64,000 nt of DNA from Brachybacterium ginsengisoli (GTDB lineage Bacteria > Actinomycetota > Actinomycetes > Actinomycetales > Dermabacteraceae). A program made the position numbers and the translations under genes. The number at the start of each line of letters is the position of its first letter. Position 1 is the stretch's first letter. Under the pieces are notes generated by a model. It searched no databases, was not told the origin of the DNA, and was given only the letters and a program-made list of their open reading frames with translations. The stretch lies in the NCBI RefSeq assembly GCF_002407065.1, contig NZ_CP023564.1, forward strand, positions 1,798,001 to 1,862,000. The letters run 5' to 3'. Shown here piece by piece: positions 8,592-17,367 of this stretch.

Positions 8592-9857
8592 TCAGCTGAG
8601 GTGGTGCCAGCTGCCGCGCGGCATGCTCGCCAGCGCGAGGGAGCGCGCGAAGCCGGCCTGGTCCAGCAGGTGCGTGCCCGTCCCGGACTCGCGTGACCCG
8701 GTCACCAGATCGGTGTCGGGGTCGCGACGGTTCTCCCACAGCCGCTGCGCGTAGGCCTTCGCGACCGCTCTGCCCTGCACCTGGGCGCCGAGGGAGGCCT
8801 CGGCCATCAGCAGGTTCGAGATGAGGATCGCGTTGAACTGGATCGGCTGGTCGTCGAAGGCCGATCCCTCCTCCAGCGGCGAGTAGTGCTCGTGGACCGC
8901 CTCGACGAGGTCGAGGGCGCGCCGACGGTGGATGTCCTCGCCGGTGATCTCGTGGGCGAGCACCTCGCAGCCCAGCGGCACGCCCTGGTTGTAGGTCCAG
9001 TGGGTGCGGTCGATCGCGCCGTCGGGCTTGATGTTGTCCCAGAACAGCCCGTTGGGAGCGAGCAGCGTGTCCCGTCCCCACTCCATCCAGCGCAGGGCGT
9101 CCTCGAGCGCCTTCTCCTCGCCGGTGAGCTGGTGCCAGCGCAGCGCCACCTTCGCCGAGGGGAAGGTCGAGACGGTGTTGCGGTCGTGGTTCCAGTCGCC
9201 CTGGGTCCAGTCGATGCCGCCGGGGGAGGCGAGCTCCGGATCGGTGGACTCGCCCGAGCGGAACAGATCCAGCAGCTCGCCGACACGGTCCAGATCGCCC
9301 CGGGCTCCGCCGGTGAGCAGATGCTGCTCGATCTCCAGCAGCGCGATCCAGTCGTTGTCGTCGTAGAAGAAGTCGCCGTTGGCGCCCTGGGCGGAGTCCG
9401 TGGCGGCCGTGTAGCCCGGCAGCCCGGTGGTGCCGCCGGACGGATACCAGTAGTGCTCCTGAGCGCGGACCAGGGCGTCATCCGCCGCGCCGAGGTCCGG
9501 ACCGCCCGGCTCCTGAGGACAGTCGGTGCCGCCGAGCGCGGCGATCAGCTCGGTCACCGCTGCGCGGGCCTGGGACAGCGGCCACACGTAGGTGAACTCC
9601 GGATCCCCCTCCTGGCGGGGCACCTGCTCGATGAGCATGTCGGGATCGGTCTCCGCGCGGAAGTGCTCCAGCAGGGCCGCGGCGGCCGCGGTCGCACGCC
9701 GCTCCCGGTCCAGCGGCGTCACCGCCGCCGGGGCCTCGGAGGGTGCGGCGAGGGCCGGGGCCGCGGAGAGCACGGGGGCTGCGGCCAGGGCGGCGGCCCC
9801 GGCACCTCCGGCCAACAGATGCCGACGTGACGGGGACGGGGACTCGTGCTGGGTCAT
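8592..9857 (-). CDS. Tat-exported glycoside hydrolase family 76 protein (alpha-1,6-mannanase-like)
   Basis: Secreted glycosidase of 421 residues. The N-terminus has a twin-arginine signal (Arg11-Arg12 in SPSRRHLL), a hydrophobic Ala/Leu stretch and an ALAAP-type cleavage site near residue 37. The body is an (alpha/alpha)6-barrel with the GH76 catalytic Asp pair in YDDNDW (Asp166, Asp167). It also has the WTYNQG motif and QGDWNHDRNTVSTFPSAKVAL. GH76 enzymes cleave alpha-1,6-mannan backbones of fungal walls or of actinobacterial lipomannan. A role in remodelling the cell's own lipomannan or in feeding on yeast mannan are both possible. It appears monocistronic. Confidence 0.85.
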   Translation of the reverse strand: MTQHESPSPSRRHLLAGGAGAAALAAAPVLSAAPALAAPSEAPAAVTPLDRERRATAAAAALLEHFRAETDPDMLIEQVPRQEGDPEFTYVWPLSQARAAVTELIAALGGTDCPQEPGGPDLGAADDALVRAQEHYWYPSGGTTGLPGYTAATDSAQGANGDFFYDDNDWIALLEIEQHLLTGGARGDLDRVGELLDLFRSGESTDPELASPGGIDWTQGDWNHDRNTVSTFPSAKVALRWHQLTGEEKALEDALRWMEWGRDTLLAPNGLFWDNIKPDGAIDRTHWTYNQGVPLGCEVLAHEITGEDIHRRRALDLVEAVHEHYSPLEEGSAFDDQPIQFNAILISNLLMAEASLGAQVQGRAVAKAYAQRLWENRRDPDTDLVTGSRESGTGTHLLDQAGFARSLALASMPRGSWHHLS

Positions 9858-9939
9858 TCGGTCTCACCTCGAGGAGAGCGGGGATGGTCGACCGCACACG
9901 CTACCGGCAGATGTGAGCTGGCGCACTGCCGTTCGAGGA

Positions 9940-11046
9940 TCAGCTCCGGCCGGTGCGCCCGGGCGCCGGCTCCTCCGGCCGCACCAGGAGGTCGCCGACG
10001 GGGGGATCGGTGAGCCAGCTGGTCGCGGTGCTCACGACCTTCCGCGACAGCAGCGCGGTGAGCGCGAGGCCCACGACGATCAGCGGGAAGGGCGCCCACC
10101 AGGCGTCGACCCAGCCGAACGGCTCCTCCAGGTACCGGATCGGCAGCAGGATCATCGGGTGCAGGAGGTAGATGGTCAGGGACCGGACGCCCAGCGCGGT
10201 CCAGATCGTCCTCCCGGCCGGGGTGATCATCAGCAGCGCGATCGTCCCGATCACCCCGGAGGCGAGCACGAGGAGCTGCACGATGATCGCGAGCCAGGTC
10301 TCGTACGGACCGTCGGCGTAGCTCTCGCGCAGGAAGAACCGGGTCACGGAGAGGTGCTGGTGCGTGGCGAAGGAGACCGCCATCGCGCCCACCAGGATCA
10401 CCGCCCCGAACAGGCCGCGGCGGGGGAGCGACGTGATCCGCGTCAGCAGGGCCGGGGTGGTGACCAGACCCAGCACGAAGAAGGGCAGCATCTGGAAGAC
10501 GCGGCCCAGCGAGAAGGTCTCGCCGAGCTGCGGATCCAGGGGCATCAGCACGGCCAGCGCGACGGCGAACACCAGCGGATGGCGCAGCGACCGCAGCACC
10601 GGGGTGAGCAGCCGCCACATCAGCAGTGCCAGCAGGAACCACAGCGTCCACGCCGGGGTGACCAGGTCGAGCTGGTACTCATGGCCCAGCAGCAGCATCT
10701 TCACGAGCTCATGGAGGAGCTGGAAGATCACGTACGGCACGAGCATCGCCGTCAGCAGCCGGCGCACCTGGCGCGGCTCGTTGCGGTAGGAGCGGGAGAG
10801 GTAGCCGGAGATCGCCACGAAGGCCGGCATGTGGAAGGAGTAGATCCAGATCCGGAGGGTCTCGCCGAACGGCTCCGAGATCGCCTCGAAGCACTCCAGG
10901 GTGTGCCCGACCACGACGAGGGCGATGAGGATGCCGCGGGCGTTGTCCAGGAAGGGGTCGCGGGCCTTCGTCGAAGGGGCCGACGGCGGCGGAGCGCTGT
11001 GGACGGGCGCCGGCGGGCGCCGTCGGCTCGAGTCGGCGTCGGTCAT
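9940..11046 (-). CDS. acyltransferase family 3 membrane protein
   Basis: Integral membrane acyltransferase of the OafA/NodX (acyltransferase_3) type, 368 residues with about ten hydrophobic segments. The N-terminal block RDPFLDNARGILIALVVVGH ends in the conserved histidine expected in the first transmembrane region. FHMPAFVAISGYL and TIYLLHPM are also characteristic. These proteins O-acylate surface glycans or lipids using acyl-CoA from the cytosol. Residues 1-40 form a Pro/Ser-rich cytosolic tail. Start ATG 11046 is preferred over an upstream in-frame start at 11094, because GAGGAGAT lies just upstream. The substrate is unknown; the neighbouring GH76 glycosidase also concerns surface glycans. 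Confidence 0.87.
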   Translation of the reverse strand: MTDADSSRRRPPAPVHSAPPPSAPSTKARDPFLDNARGILIALVVVGHTLECFEAISEPFGETLRIWIYSFHMPAFVAISGYLSRSYRNEPRQVRRLLTAMLVPYVIFQLLHELVKMLLLGHEYQLDLVTPAWTLWFLLALLMWRLLTPVLRSLRHPLVFAVALAVLMPLDPQLGETFSLGRVFQMLPFFVLGLVTTPALLTRITSLPRRGLFGAVILVGAMAVSFATHQHLSVTRFFLRESYADGPYETWLAIIVQLLVLASGVIGTIALLMITPAGRTIWTALGVRSLTIYLLHPMILLPIRYLEEPFGWVDAWWAPFPLIVVGLALTALLSRKVVSTATSWLTDPPVGDLLVRPEEPAPGRTGRS

Positions 11047-11151
11047 GGATCTCCTCCGAGCTGGGAACACACCCGCCAGGCTATGTCGCGGCACCGGGGC
11101 GGGATCCGAGGCGCGCCCGTGACCGGCGCCGATGCGAGGTGGCCCTCAGCC

Positions 11152-11183
11152 GCCCGCCGGTGGCCGCTCGGCCACCGGCGGGC
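11152..11183 (-). terminator. putA terminator hairpin
   Basis: Perfect 14-base stem (11152-11165 with 11170-11183) with the tetraloop GCTC. It starts 5 bases after the putA stop codon on the minus strand. Confidence 0.75.
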
Positions 11184-11188
11184 TCGCC

Positions 11189-14100
11189 TCAGGCGCGGCC
11201 GCGGGCCCAGCCGCGGCCGCCGGTGAGGTCCAGCCGATGCGGCAGCGGGTTCCCGTAGCGGTGGTCCGTGGCGCTGATCGCCTGCTCGTGCAGGAAGGGC
11301 AGCAGCTCGACGCGGCCGTCCACGACCACCTCTCCGGTGAACAGAGCCACCTCGATGCGCTCCGCGATCGCCGCGCGCAGAGCGTCGTCGGCCTCGCCGA
11401 GCAGCCGGACCCGGGACTGCTCGAGATCGGCGATGCGTCGGGCGAAGGCCGCGGCGTCCTCGACGACGGCTGACGGGCCGGCGGCGCCGGCGAGCTCCGC
11501 CTCCGCGACCGAGACCTCGATCTCGGCCCCGGCGGTCGCCGCCGCGTCCAGCACCCGCTGCAGCTCGACGGGGCTGGTGCCGGCGGCCGCGCGGATCATG
11601 ACCGGCAGCGGGAGGTACCGCAGCACGTTGACCTCGCCATGGAGCTGCTGCACGTCCCGCGGGGTGAAGGTGCTCGCCCAGTGCTCGCGATCGCTGTGTC
11701 GCGCCGCGGCGAGCCAGGCCTCCTGGTCCTCCGCCCGGTCGAAGGTGCCCTCGGCGTCGGTCCAGTCCATGAGGTGGATCAGGTAGTTCGGGCCGCCGGC
11801 CTTGGCGGTCTGGCCGATCGCCGAGCGCTTCCAGCCGCCGAAGGGCTGACGCTCCACGATCGCGCCGGTGATCCCGCGGTTGACGTAGAGGTTCCCGGCC
11901 TCGACGTGCTCGGTCCACCAGGCCACCTCGGCGGGCTCGAGCGAGTGGATGCCGGCGGTGAGCCCGAAGGCGGTGCCGTTCTGGATCCGCACCGCCTCCT
12001 CGAGGGACTCGGCGTGGATGACGCCCAGGACCGGCCCGAAGTACTCGGTGAGGTGGAAGGTCGAGCCCTCCACGACCCCGGTGCGGACGCCGGGGGAGAA
12101 GAGCGTGCCCTCGTCGTCGAGCTGACGGGGCCGGGAGAGCCACTCCTCGCCCTCGGCGAGCTCGGTGAGCCCGGAGCGGAGCTTCTCGCCGGGCGGCTCG
12201 ATGACCGGTCCCATCTGGACCGTGGGGTCCGTCGGCCGACCCACGTGCAGGCTCAGCACCGCATCCGCCAGCTGCGCGGAGAAGCGGCGCGAGGTGGTCA
12301 CCGACCCGACGGTAATGACGAGCGAGGCGGCCGAACACTTCTGCCCGGCATGGCCGAAGGCGCTCGCGGCGATGTCGTGGGCGGCGAGGTCGAGATCCGC
12401 CTGCGGGGTGACGATGATCGAGTTCTTGCCGCTGGTCTCGGCGAGGATCCGCAGCTCCGGTCGCCACGAGGCGAACAGGGCGGCCGTGTCGGAGGCGCCG
12501 GTGAGGATGAGCTGGGAGATCCGCGGGTCGGCGATCAGGGCCCGGCCCACCTCGTCCTCGGGGACGTCCACGAGGGTGAACACGCCCTCGGGGACGCCGG
12601 CCTCGTGGAGGAGGCGGCCCACCAGAGCGCCGCAGCGGCGGGCCTGCGGGGCGGGCTTCATGATCACGGCGCTGCCGGTGACCAGGGCCGCCAGTACGCC
12701 GCCGGTGGGGATCGCGACCGGGAAGTTCCAGGGCGGGGTGACCAGCGTCAGGGCGCGGGGGGCGGCGGTCACGTCGTCGAGGCGGGCGAGCTGCTCGGCC
12801 TGCTCCGCGTAGTAGAGGGCGAAGTCGATCGCCTCGCTCACCTCGGGATCGCCCTGCTCGAGCGTCTTGCCGGTCTCCGAGGCCATCACCTCGAGCAGCT
12901 CGGCGCGATGCGCGGCGAGGGTCACGGCGACCCTGCGCAGCACCAGTGCGCGCCTCTCGACGGCGAGCGACGCCCAGGCGGGCTGCGCCGCGAGCGCGCG
13001 GGAGATGGTCGCGTCGACCGCCTCCTTCTCCTCGAGGCGGGCATCCGCGATCTCCTGGACGCCGAGCTGCGAGCCGCGGATGCGATGGGTGATGCGCGCG
13101 GCCCACTCCTGGTTGGCAGGCGTGGACATGTCGGTGTCGGGGGTGTTGCGGAAGGCGCCGGGGACGGCCGGCAGGGCTGGGGTCCCGAGCGGGAACGATC
13201 CCAGCTGTCCGCCGGTCTCCGCGCCGCGGTCCTGGTCGCGGTGGGTGGGCAGCGAGGACTCCTGCAGAGCGCGCGCCAGCGCGCGGGAGAAGCGCTCCTG
13301 CTCGCGGGCGAAGAGCTCCTCGGAGCTCTCGAGCTCGAACGCCGCCGAGAGGAAGTTCTGGGAGGAGGCGTTCTCCTCGAGCCGGCGCACCAGGTAGGAG
13401 ACGGCCACGTCGAAGTGGCTCGGATGGACGATCGGCACGTACAGGCGCATGGTGCCGGTGGCCTCGCGCACCACCGCCTGCTGGCCCGGAGCCATGCCGG
13501 CGAGCATCTCGAACTCGACGCCGTGGCCGGGGCCGGCGGGGATCTCGCGACGCTGCATCAGGAGGTGGGCGAAGGCGACGTCGAAGAGGTTGTGGCCGGC
13601 CACGCCGAGGTTGACGGCCTCGAGCCGCTCGGGGTGGAGCGCCTCGAGGAGCATCCGCTTGTACTGCGCGTCGGTCTCCTCCTTCGACAGCAACGGGGCC
13701 TGGGCCCAGCCGTGGACGGAGGCATCGACCTGCTCCATGGCGAGGTTCGCCCCCTTGACCAGGCGCACCTTGATCGGTGCACCGCCTGCGGCGACCCGGC
13801 GCTCGGCGAAGCTCCGCAGCCGGGCCATGGCCGAGGGCGCGTCCGGCAGGTAGGCCTGGAGCACGATCCCGGCGCGCAGGGAGGCGAGCTCGGGGCGGTC
13901 CAGCAGCTTCTCGAAGACCCGGAGCGTGAGCTCGAGGTCGCGGTACTCCTCCATGTCCATGTTCACGAAGGTGGGGTGCTCGCCGCGGGAGGCCTCGAGG
14001 TACAGCGGCAGCAGCGTCTCGACGATGTGGTCGATGGTCTCCTCGGCCGCCCACAGCGGCAGATGGTCCACGATCGAGGAGACCTTGATCGAGACGTAGT

Positions 14101-14665
14101 CGACGTCCTCGCGGGAGATCAGCTCGCGCACGCCCTGGAGCCGGCGCGCGGCCTCCTGCGCCCCGAGGACGGCCTCGCCGAGGAGGTTGATGTTCAGCTT
14201 CGTGCCGTCCGCCGTGAGGCGTCGGATCGCACCTCCCAGCGGACGCGGCCGGGCGTCGAGGATCAGGTGGGAGACCATGCGGCGCATGGTCGCCTGCGCG
14301 GTGGGGACCACGAGGGACGGCGCGAGGGCGGAGGCTGCTCCGCCCATCCCGATCACCCGTCGCAGCGGAGCGGGGAGGAAGGCAGGAGGGTCCTGCGCGA
14401 GGCGGCGCAGCTCGACGGCGGCGGCGCGCGGGTCCTCGGGGCGGATCACACGGTCCACGAACGCGAGGGTGAAGTCCAGGCCCCTCGGATCCTGCAGCAG
14501 ATCCGAGAGCATCTTCGCCGGACCCGGGACGGGGCGGTCGGCGGCGGCGCGCACCCAGGTGCGGACCTGCGTCGAGACCTCCTCGAGGGTCGGCGCGGAC
14601 GGAGCGGCATCGAGCGGGGACTGCGAGGGGTTCACAGGGGACAACGGAGTCTTCTCCTCATTCAC
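11189..14665 (-). CDS. putA: bifunctional proline dehydrogenase / L-glutamate-gamma-semialdehyde dehydrogenase
   Basis: Two-step proline catabolism to glutamate in one 1158-residue polypeptide. The N-terminal half is the FAD-dependent proline dehydrogenase barrel, with LNINLLGEAVLG, DYVSIKVSS and VRLVKGANLAME. The second half is an NAD-dependent aldehyde dehydrogenase with TPPWNFP, the general base in LAETSGKN (Glu743) and the nucleophile in GHAGQKCSA (Cys777). There is no ribbon-helix-helix DNA-binding domain, so unlike enterobacterial PutA it should not be its own repressor. About 140 residues follow the ALDH core. The start is ATG 14665. No regulator is adjacent. Confidence 0.95.
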   Translation of the reverse strand: MNEEKTPLSPVNPSQSPLDAAPSAPTLEEVSTQVRTWVRAAADRPVPGPAKMLSDLLQDPRGLDFTLAFVDRVIRPEDPRAAAVELRRLAQDPPAFLPAPLRRVIGMGGAASALAPSLVVPTAQATMRRMVSHLILDARPRPLGGAIRRLTADGTKLNINLLGEAVLGAQEAARRLQGVRELISREDVDYVSIKVSSIVDHLPLWAAEETIDHIVETLLPLYLEASRGEHPTFVNMDMEEYRDLELTLRVFEKLLDRPELASLRAGIVLQAYLPDAPSAMARLRSFAERRVAAGGAPIKVRLVKGANLAMEQVDASVHGWAQAPLLSKEETDAQYKRMLLEALHPERLEAVNLGVAGHNLFDVAFAHLLMQRREIPAGPGHGVEFEMLAGMAPGQQAVVREATGTMRLYVPIVHPSHFDVAVSYLVRRLEENASSQNFLSAAFELESSEELFAREQERFSRALARALQESSLPTHRDQDRGAETGGQLGSFPLGTPALPAVPGAFRNTPDTDMSTPANQEWAARITHRIRGSQLGVQEIADARLEEKEAVDATISRALAAQPAWASLAVERRALVLRRVAVTLAAHRAELLEVMASETGKTLEQGDPEVSEAIDFALYYAEQAEQLARLDDVTAAPRALTLVTPPWNFPVAIPTGGVLAALVTGSAVIMKPAPQARRCGALVGRLLHEAGVPEGVFTLVDVPEDEVGRALIADPRISQLILTGASDTAALFASWRPELRILAETSGKNSIIVTPQADLDLAAHDIAASAFGHAGQKCSAASLVITVGSVTTSRRFSAQLADAVLSLHVGRPTDPTVQMGPVIEPPGEKLRSGLTELAEGEEWLSRPRQLDDEGTLFSPGVRTGVVEGSTFHLTEYFGPVLGVIHAESLEEAVRIQNGTAFGLTAGIHSLEPAEVAWWTEHVEAGNLYVNRGITGAIVERQPFGGWKRSAIGQTAKAGGPNYLIHLMDWTDAEGTFDRAEDQEAWLAAARHSDREHWASTFTPRDVQQLHGEVNVLRYLPLPVMIRAAAGTSPVELQRVLDAAATAGAEIEVSVAEAELAGAAGPSAVVEDAAAFARRIADLEQSRVRLLGEADDALRAAIAERIEVALFTGEVVVDGRVELLPFLHEQAISATDHRYGNPLPHRLDLTGGRGWARGRA

Positions 14666-14739
14666 GGATCACGGCGACGGTGCAGTGGCGGCAGGGGCCT
14701 GCGCGACCGATGTCCCCGCCCCTAGATCGTAAGACCTCC

Positions 14740-14771
14740 CAGGGCCCGTCCGGCACCGTCGGCGGGCCCTG
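14740..14771. repeat. inverted repeat in the putA upstream intergenic region
   Basis: Arms CAGGGCCCG (14740-14748) and CGGGCCCTG (14763-14771) are perfect over 9 bases with a 14-base spacer. It lies in the 276-base gap between the divergent putA and YtxH-like genes. It could be an operator or a transcript hairpin; nothing here decides. No other gene is visible in the gap. Confidence 0.4.
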
Positions 14772-14941
14772 CTCGTGGAGGTTGTGTGACCGAAAGGGGA
14801 CCGGAATGGGACGAGAGCTCGCGCGGCGCCCATCGGGCCCGTCGGCGGGGCGGCGACGGAACGCTCGGTCGGCCGGAGGGCATCGCGGCGCGGGGCTGTG
14901 GCACGATGCAGGGCACACACCGGACGATGCAGGAGGCAAAG

Positions 14942-15358
14942 ATGAAGAAGTTCATTTTCGTGGCCGGACTGGCGATCGGGTTCGTGGTCGGCTCCCGCAT
15001 GGGCCGCGGGCCCTACGAGTCCCTCGAGCGCACGGCGCATCGCGTCGCCGAGGACCCCGAGGTCCAGCGGCGTGCGACCCAGGCGAGGGAGACCGCGACG
15101 AAGGTCGCGCACGACACCGCGTCGACCGTCAAGGAGAAGGGCCCCGGCGTCGCCTCGTCGGTGCAGGGCGCCGTGGCCGGCGCCGCGGGCTCCGCGAAGG
15201 AGCGCCTGCGCGGCGGCTCCGATGACGGCGCGGAGTCCTCGGACCTCGACACCTCGGACCTGGATCAGGACGCCGCCGCCGTGGCCGAGAAGTCCTCCGA
15301 CAGCGCGAGCTCCGGCGGCGACGCCGAGATCGGCGAGGACCACCCCCTGAGCAGCTGA
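14942..15358 (+). CDS. YtxH-like small membrane-anchored protein
   Basis: A 138-residue protein with one N-terminal hydrophobic segment (MKKFIFVAGLAIGFVVGSRMG), then a long charged Ala/Lys/Glu-rich helical stretch and an acidic Asp/Ser-rich tail. The pattern resembles YtxH-type proteins: a short glycine-containing transmembrane helix and an amphipathic tail with ATK/TAS-type repeats. ATG 14942 is chosen because AGGAGG ends 7 bases upstream. Many actinobacteria encode such proteins, and envelope-stress or membrane-associated roles are proposed. I cannot assign a function. A strong hairpin lies just downstream. Confidence 0.7.
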   Translation: MKKFIFVAGLAIGFVVGSRMGRGPYESLERTAHRVAEDPEVQRRATQARETATKVAHDTASTVKEKGPGVASSVQGAVAGAAGSAKERLRGGSDDGAESSDLDTSDLDQDAAAVAEKSSDSASSGGDAEIGEDHPLSS

Positions 15359-15375
15359 GCTCGGTGCAGCTGCCC

Positions 15376-15420
15376 GGAACGCGCCGGCATCACCCCAGGA
15401 CGGTGATGCCGGCGCGTTCC
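15376..15420. terminator. bidirectional hairpin overlapping the tdk 3' end
   Basis: Perfect 19-base stem (15376-15394 with 15402-15420) and a 7-base loop. It separates the convergent YtxH-like gene and tdk. The distal arm lies inside the last codons of tdk, so the coding sequence itself contributes to the terminator. Confidence 0.82.
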
Positions 15421-15998
15421 TGCTCCTCCATGAAGCACGCGCCGCACAGCGACATGTAGGTCACGGTCTCGCCGTCGATCGCGACCTGGTCGCCCTCGAA
15501 GACGAAGCGGCCGTCCACCACCCGGCAGTTGAACTCCGCCTGGGAGCCGCAGCGGCACATGGTGGGGAGCTTCTCGATGTTGTCCGCGAGCTCGAACAGC
15601 CGTGCCGCCCCGGGGAACATGGCGGTGCGGAAGTCCGCGCGCAGGCCGTAGCAGATCACCGAGACGCCGTCGAGCTTCGCGATCCGGAACAGATCGTCGA
15701 TCTGATGGGGCTGGAGGAACTGCGCCTCGTCGACCAGCACGCAGTGCAGCGGGCGCAGCCCGCGCTCGTCGGCCGCGGCGCCCACACGAGCCCGCAGATC
15801 CTCGCCTGTCCCGGCGAGCACGTCGACCCTCCGCTTCGCACCGCCGCGCGCGACCACCCAGTCCTCGCCCTTGGTGTCCAGCGCCGGCTTCACGGTGAGG
15901 GTCGCCAGACCCCGCTCGTCGTAGTTGTACGCGGTCTTGATCAGGGTGTCGGACTTTCCGGAGTTCATCGCTCCGTACTTGAAGTGCAGCTTGGCCAT
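15390..15998 (-). CDS. tdk: thymidine kinase
   Basis: Phosphorylates thymidine to dTMP with ATP in the salvage pathway; 202 residues, class II (TK1-like). The P-loop is GAMNSGKS (9-16). VDEAQFL carries the Walker B and catalytic Glu. The C-terminal zinc ribbon has CRCGSQAEFNC and CGACF, and the lasso follows. Start ATG 15998 gives the standard MAKLHFKYG N-terminus. The Eis-like gene ends 62 bases upstream on the same strand, so read-through is possible. Confidence 0.95.
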   Translation of the reverse strand: MAKLHFKYGAMNSGKSDTLIKTAYNYDERGLATLTVKPALDTKGEDWVVARGGAKRRVDVLAGTGEDLRARVGAAADERGLRPLHCVLVDEAQFLQPHQIDDLFRIAKLDGVSVICYGLRADFRTAMFPGAARLFELADNIEKLPTMCRCGSQAEFNCRVVDGRFVFEGDQVAIDGETVTYMSLCGACFMEEQERAGITVLG

Positions 15999-16060
15999 GC
16001 GGGTGCTCCGGTGGTCGGGGGAGGAGATGCGGTGCGGGGTTGAGGAGGACGAGGGGGAGG

Positions 16061-17302
16061 TCAGAAGGCATCCAGGACGCTGGGCCGAGGTCCGGCCAGC
16101 AGCGCATCCAGGAACGCCTCCGCCGCGGGATCGGCCTCCGCACCGAGGCCCAGCCGACGGGCATCGGCCAGCGTGCGACCGCCGACGAGCAGGAGCGCGG
16201 CGGCGTGGACGTCGAGTCGGCAGGTGCCCAGGGCATCGCAGTCTCCGGCCGAGGACGGCTCCTGCTCGAGGACGGTGATGGCGCCGTCACGTGCGGTGAC
16301 GAGGTACGAGCCCGCGGCGCGGCAGGTGCCCTCGGGGACCGTGCCGTCCTCGATGTCGAGTCGGATCGTGCCGCCCAGCACGGCCGGGGCACGGCGGGCG
16401 CGCAGGGTCGCGGCGGTGTCGACCACGCGCATCATCACCAGCGGCACGGGCGAGGAGTCGGGGCGTGCACGCCCGCTGGGCAGAACATCCAGCACGGGAT
16501 CGTCGGTCCGCAGGCGCAGCCGAAGCAGCTCGGTCACCGTGGACCAGGAGCCGAGGGAGCGCAGCAGCGCCACCCGGTCGGAGCGGGTACGGCCGAAGAG
16601 CTCGTGCACGTCCAGACCGATGCCGTCGGTCGCATCGCCGCGACGGGTCCAGGAGACGTAGCCGTGCGCCGTCCCGGAGGCGTCCTCGAGCAGCACGGCG
16701 GCCCAGGGGAGGGCGGGCAGGCCCTCCGGGAACAGCGGCGGCTCCCGGCGCAGCATCGCGTTGTCCCCGGCGATCAGCTCGTGGTGGAGCTCGCGCAGCC
16801 GCGGCATCGTCGCCTCGGTGACGGGAACGAGGCGACGGTCCGGCACCGCGGCGATCCGCTGGAGGTCCACCAGCGGCACGATCAGGGACTGCGGCCGGGC
16901 GACCACCTGGTAGCCGTAGCGGCGGTAGATCGAGGGATTCGAGGCGTAGAGCATCGACAGCGGCAGCGACTCGGCGAGGCAGCGGGCGAGCACGCCGGTG
17001 ACCAGCGCCCCGAACAGCCCGTCGCCGCGATGCGCCGGGTGCACGGAGAGGCCGCCGATGCCGCCGCACCCGGCCACGCCGCCGCCGAGGGCGATCCGGT
17101 CATACCGGATCTCGGCCCCGGCCGCGATCACGCCGGCCTGACCGCCCGGGATCGAGGAGGAGTCGATGCCCACCAGGGTGCGACCGGGGGAGATGCTCTG
17201 CGGTGCGTCGGCGGCGGAGGGGTCGACGGACCCGCCGAAGGCGCCGGCGGACAGCATCCGATAGGCGATGAGGTCCTCGGCGGTGAGCTCGCGAACAGGC
17301 AT
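16061..17302 (-). CDS. Eis-like GNAT N-acetyltransferase
   Basis: A 413-residue acetyl-CoA-dependent acetyltransferase resembling Mycobacterium Eis: an N-terminal GNAT domain, a second GNAT-like domain and a C-terminal sterol-carrier-protein-like fold. The acetyl-CoA loop is in GLSVHPAHRGDGLFGAL. The general-acid tyrosine region is SIYRRYGYQV. The protein ends in Phe, matching the free C-terminal carboxylate that acts as base in Eis. Eis enzymes acetylate aminoglycosides and other polyamines; whether this one does is inference. ATG 17302 gives MPVRELTAEDL; longer upstream frames have no support. The gene is divergent from the TIM-barrel gene at 17368. Confidence 0.87.
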   Translation of the reverse strand: MPVRELTAEDLIAYRMLSAGAFGGSVDPSAADAPQSISPGRTLVGIDSSSIPGGQAGVIAAGAEIRYDRIALGGGVAGCGGIGGLSVHPAHRGDGLFGALVTGVLARCLAESLPLSMLYASNPSIYRRYGYQVVARPQSLIVPLVDLQRIAAVPDRRLVPVTEATMPRLRELHHELIAGDNAMLRREPPLFPEGLPALPWAAVLLEDASGTAHGYVSWTRRGDATDGIGLDVHELFGRTRSDRVALLRSLGSWSTVTELLRLRLRTDDPVLDVLPSGRARPDSSPVPLVMMRVVDTAATLRARRAPAVLGGTIRLDIEDGTVPEGTCRAAGSYLVTARDGAITVLEQEPSSAGDCDALGTCRLDVHAAALLLVGGRTLADARRLGLGAEADPAAEAFLDALLAGPRPSVLDAF

Positions 17303-17367
17303 GCCCGAGAGTCTAGGGCGCGGGCTGTTGCATACTGACCACGCCCGTCCAGCCCCGAGGAGTTGTC

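Noticed and set aside
11639-14725. A plus-strand open frame of about 1,000 codons opposite putA
   Set aside because: Its composition (Gly/Arg/His/Glu-rich, no domains) is the mirror of the clear PutA protein on the other strand.
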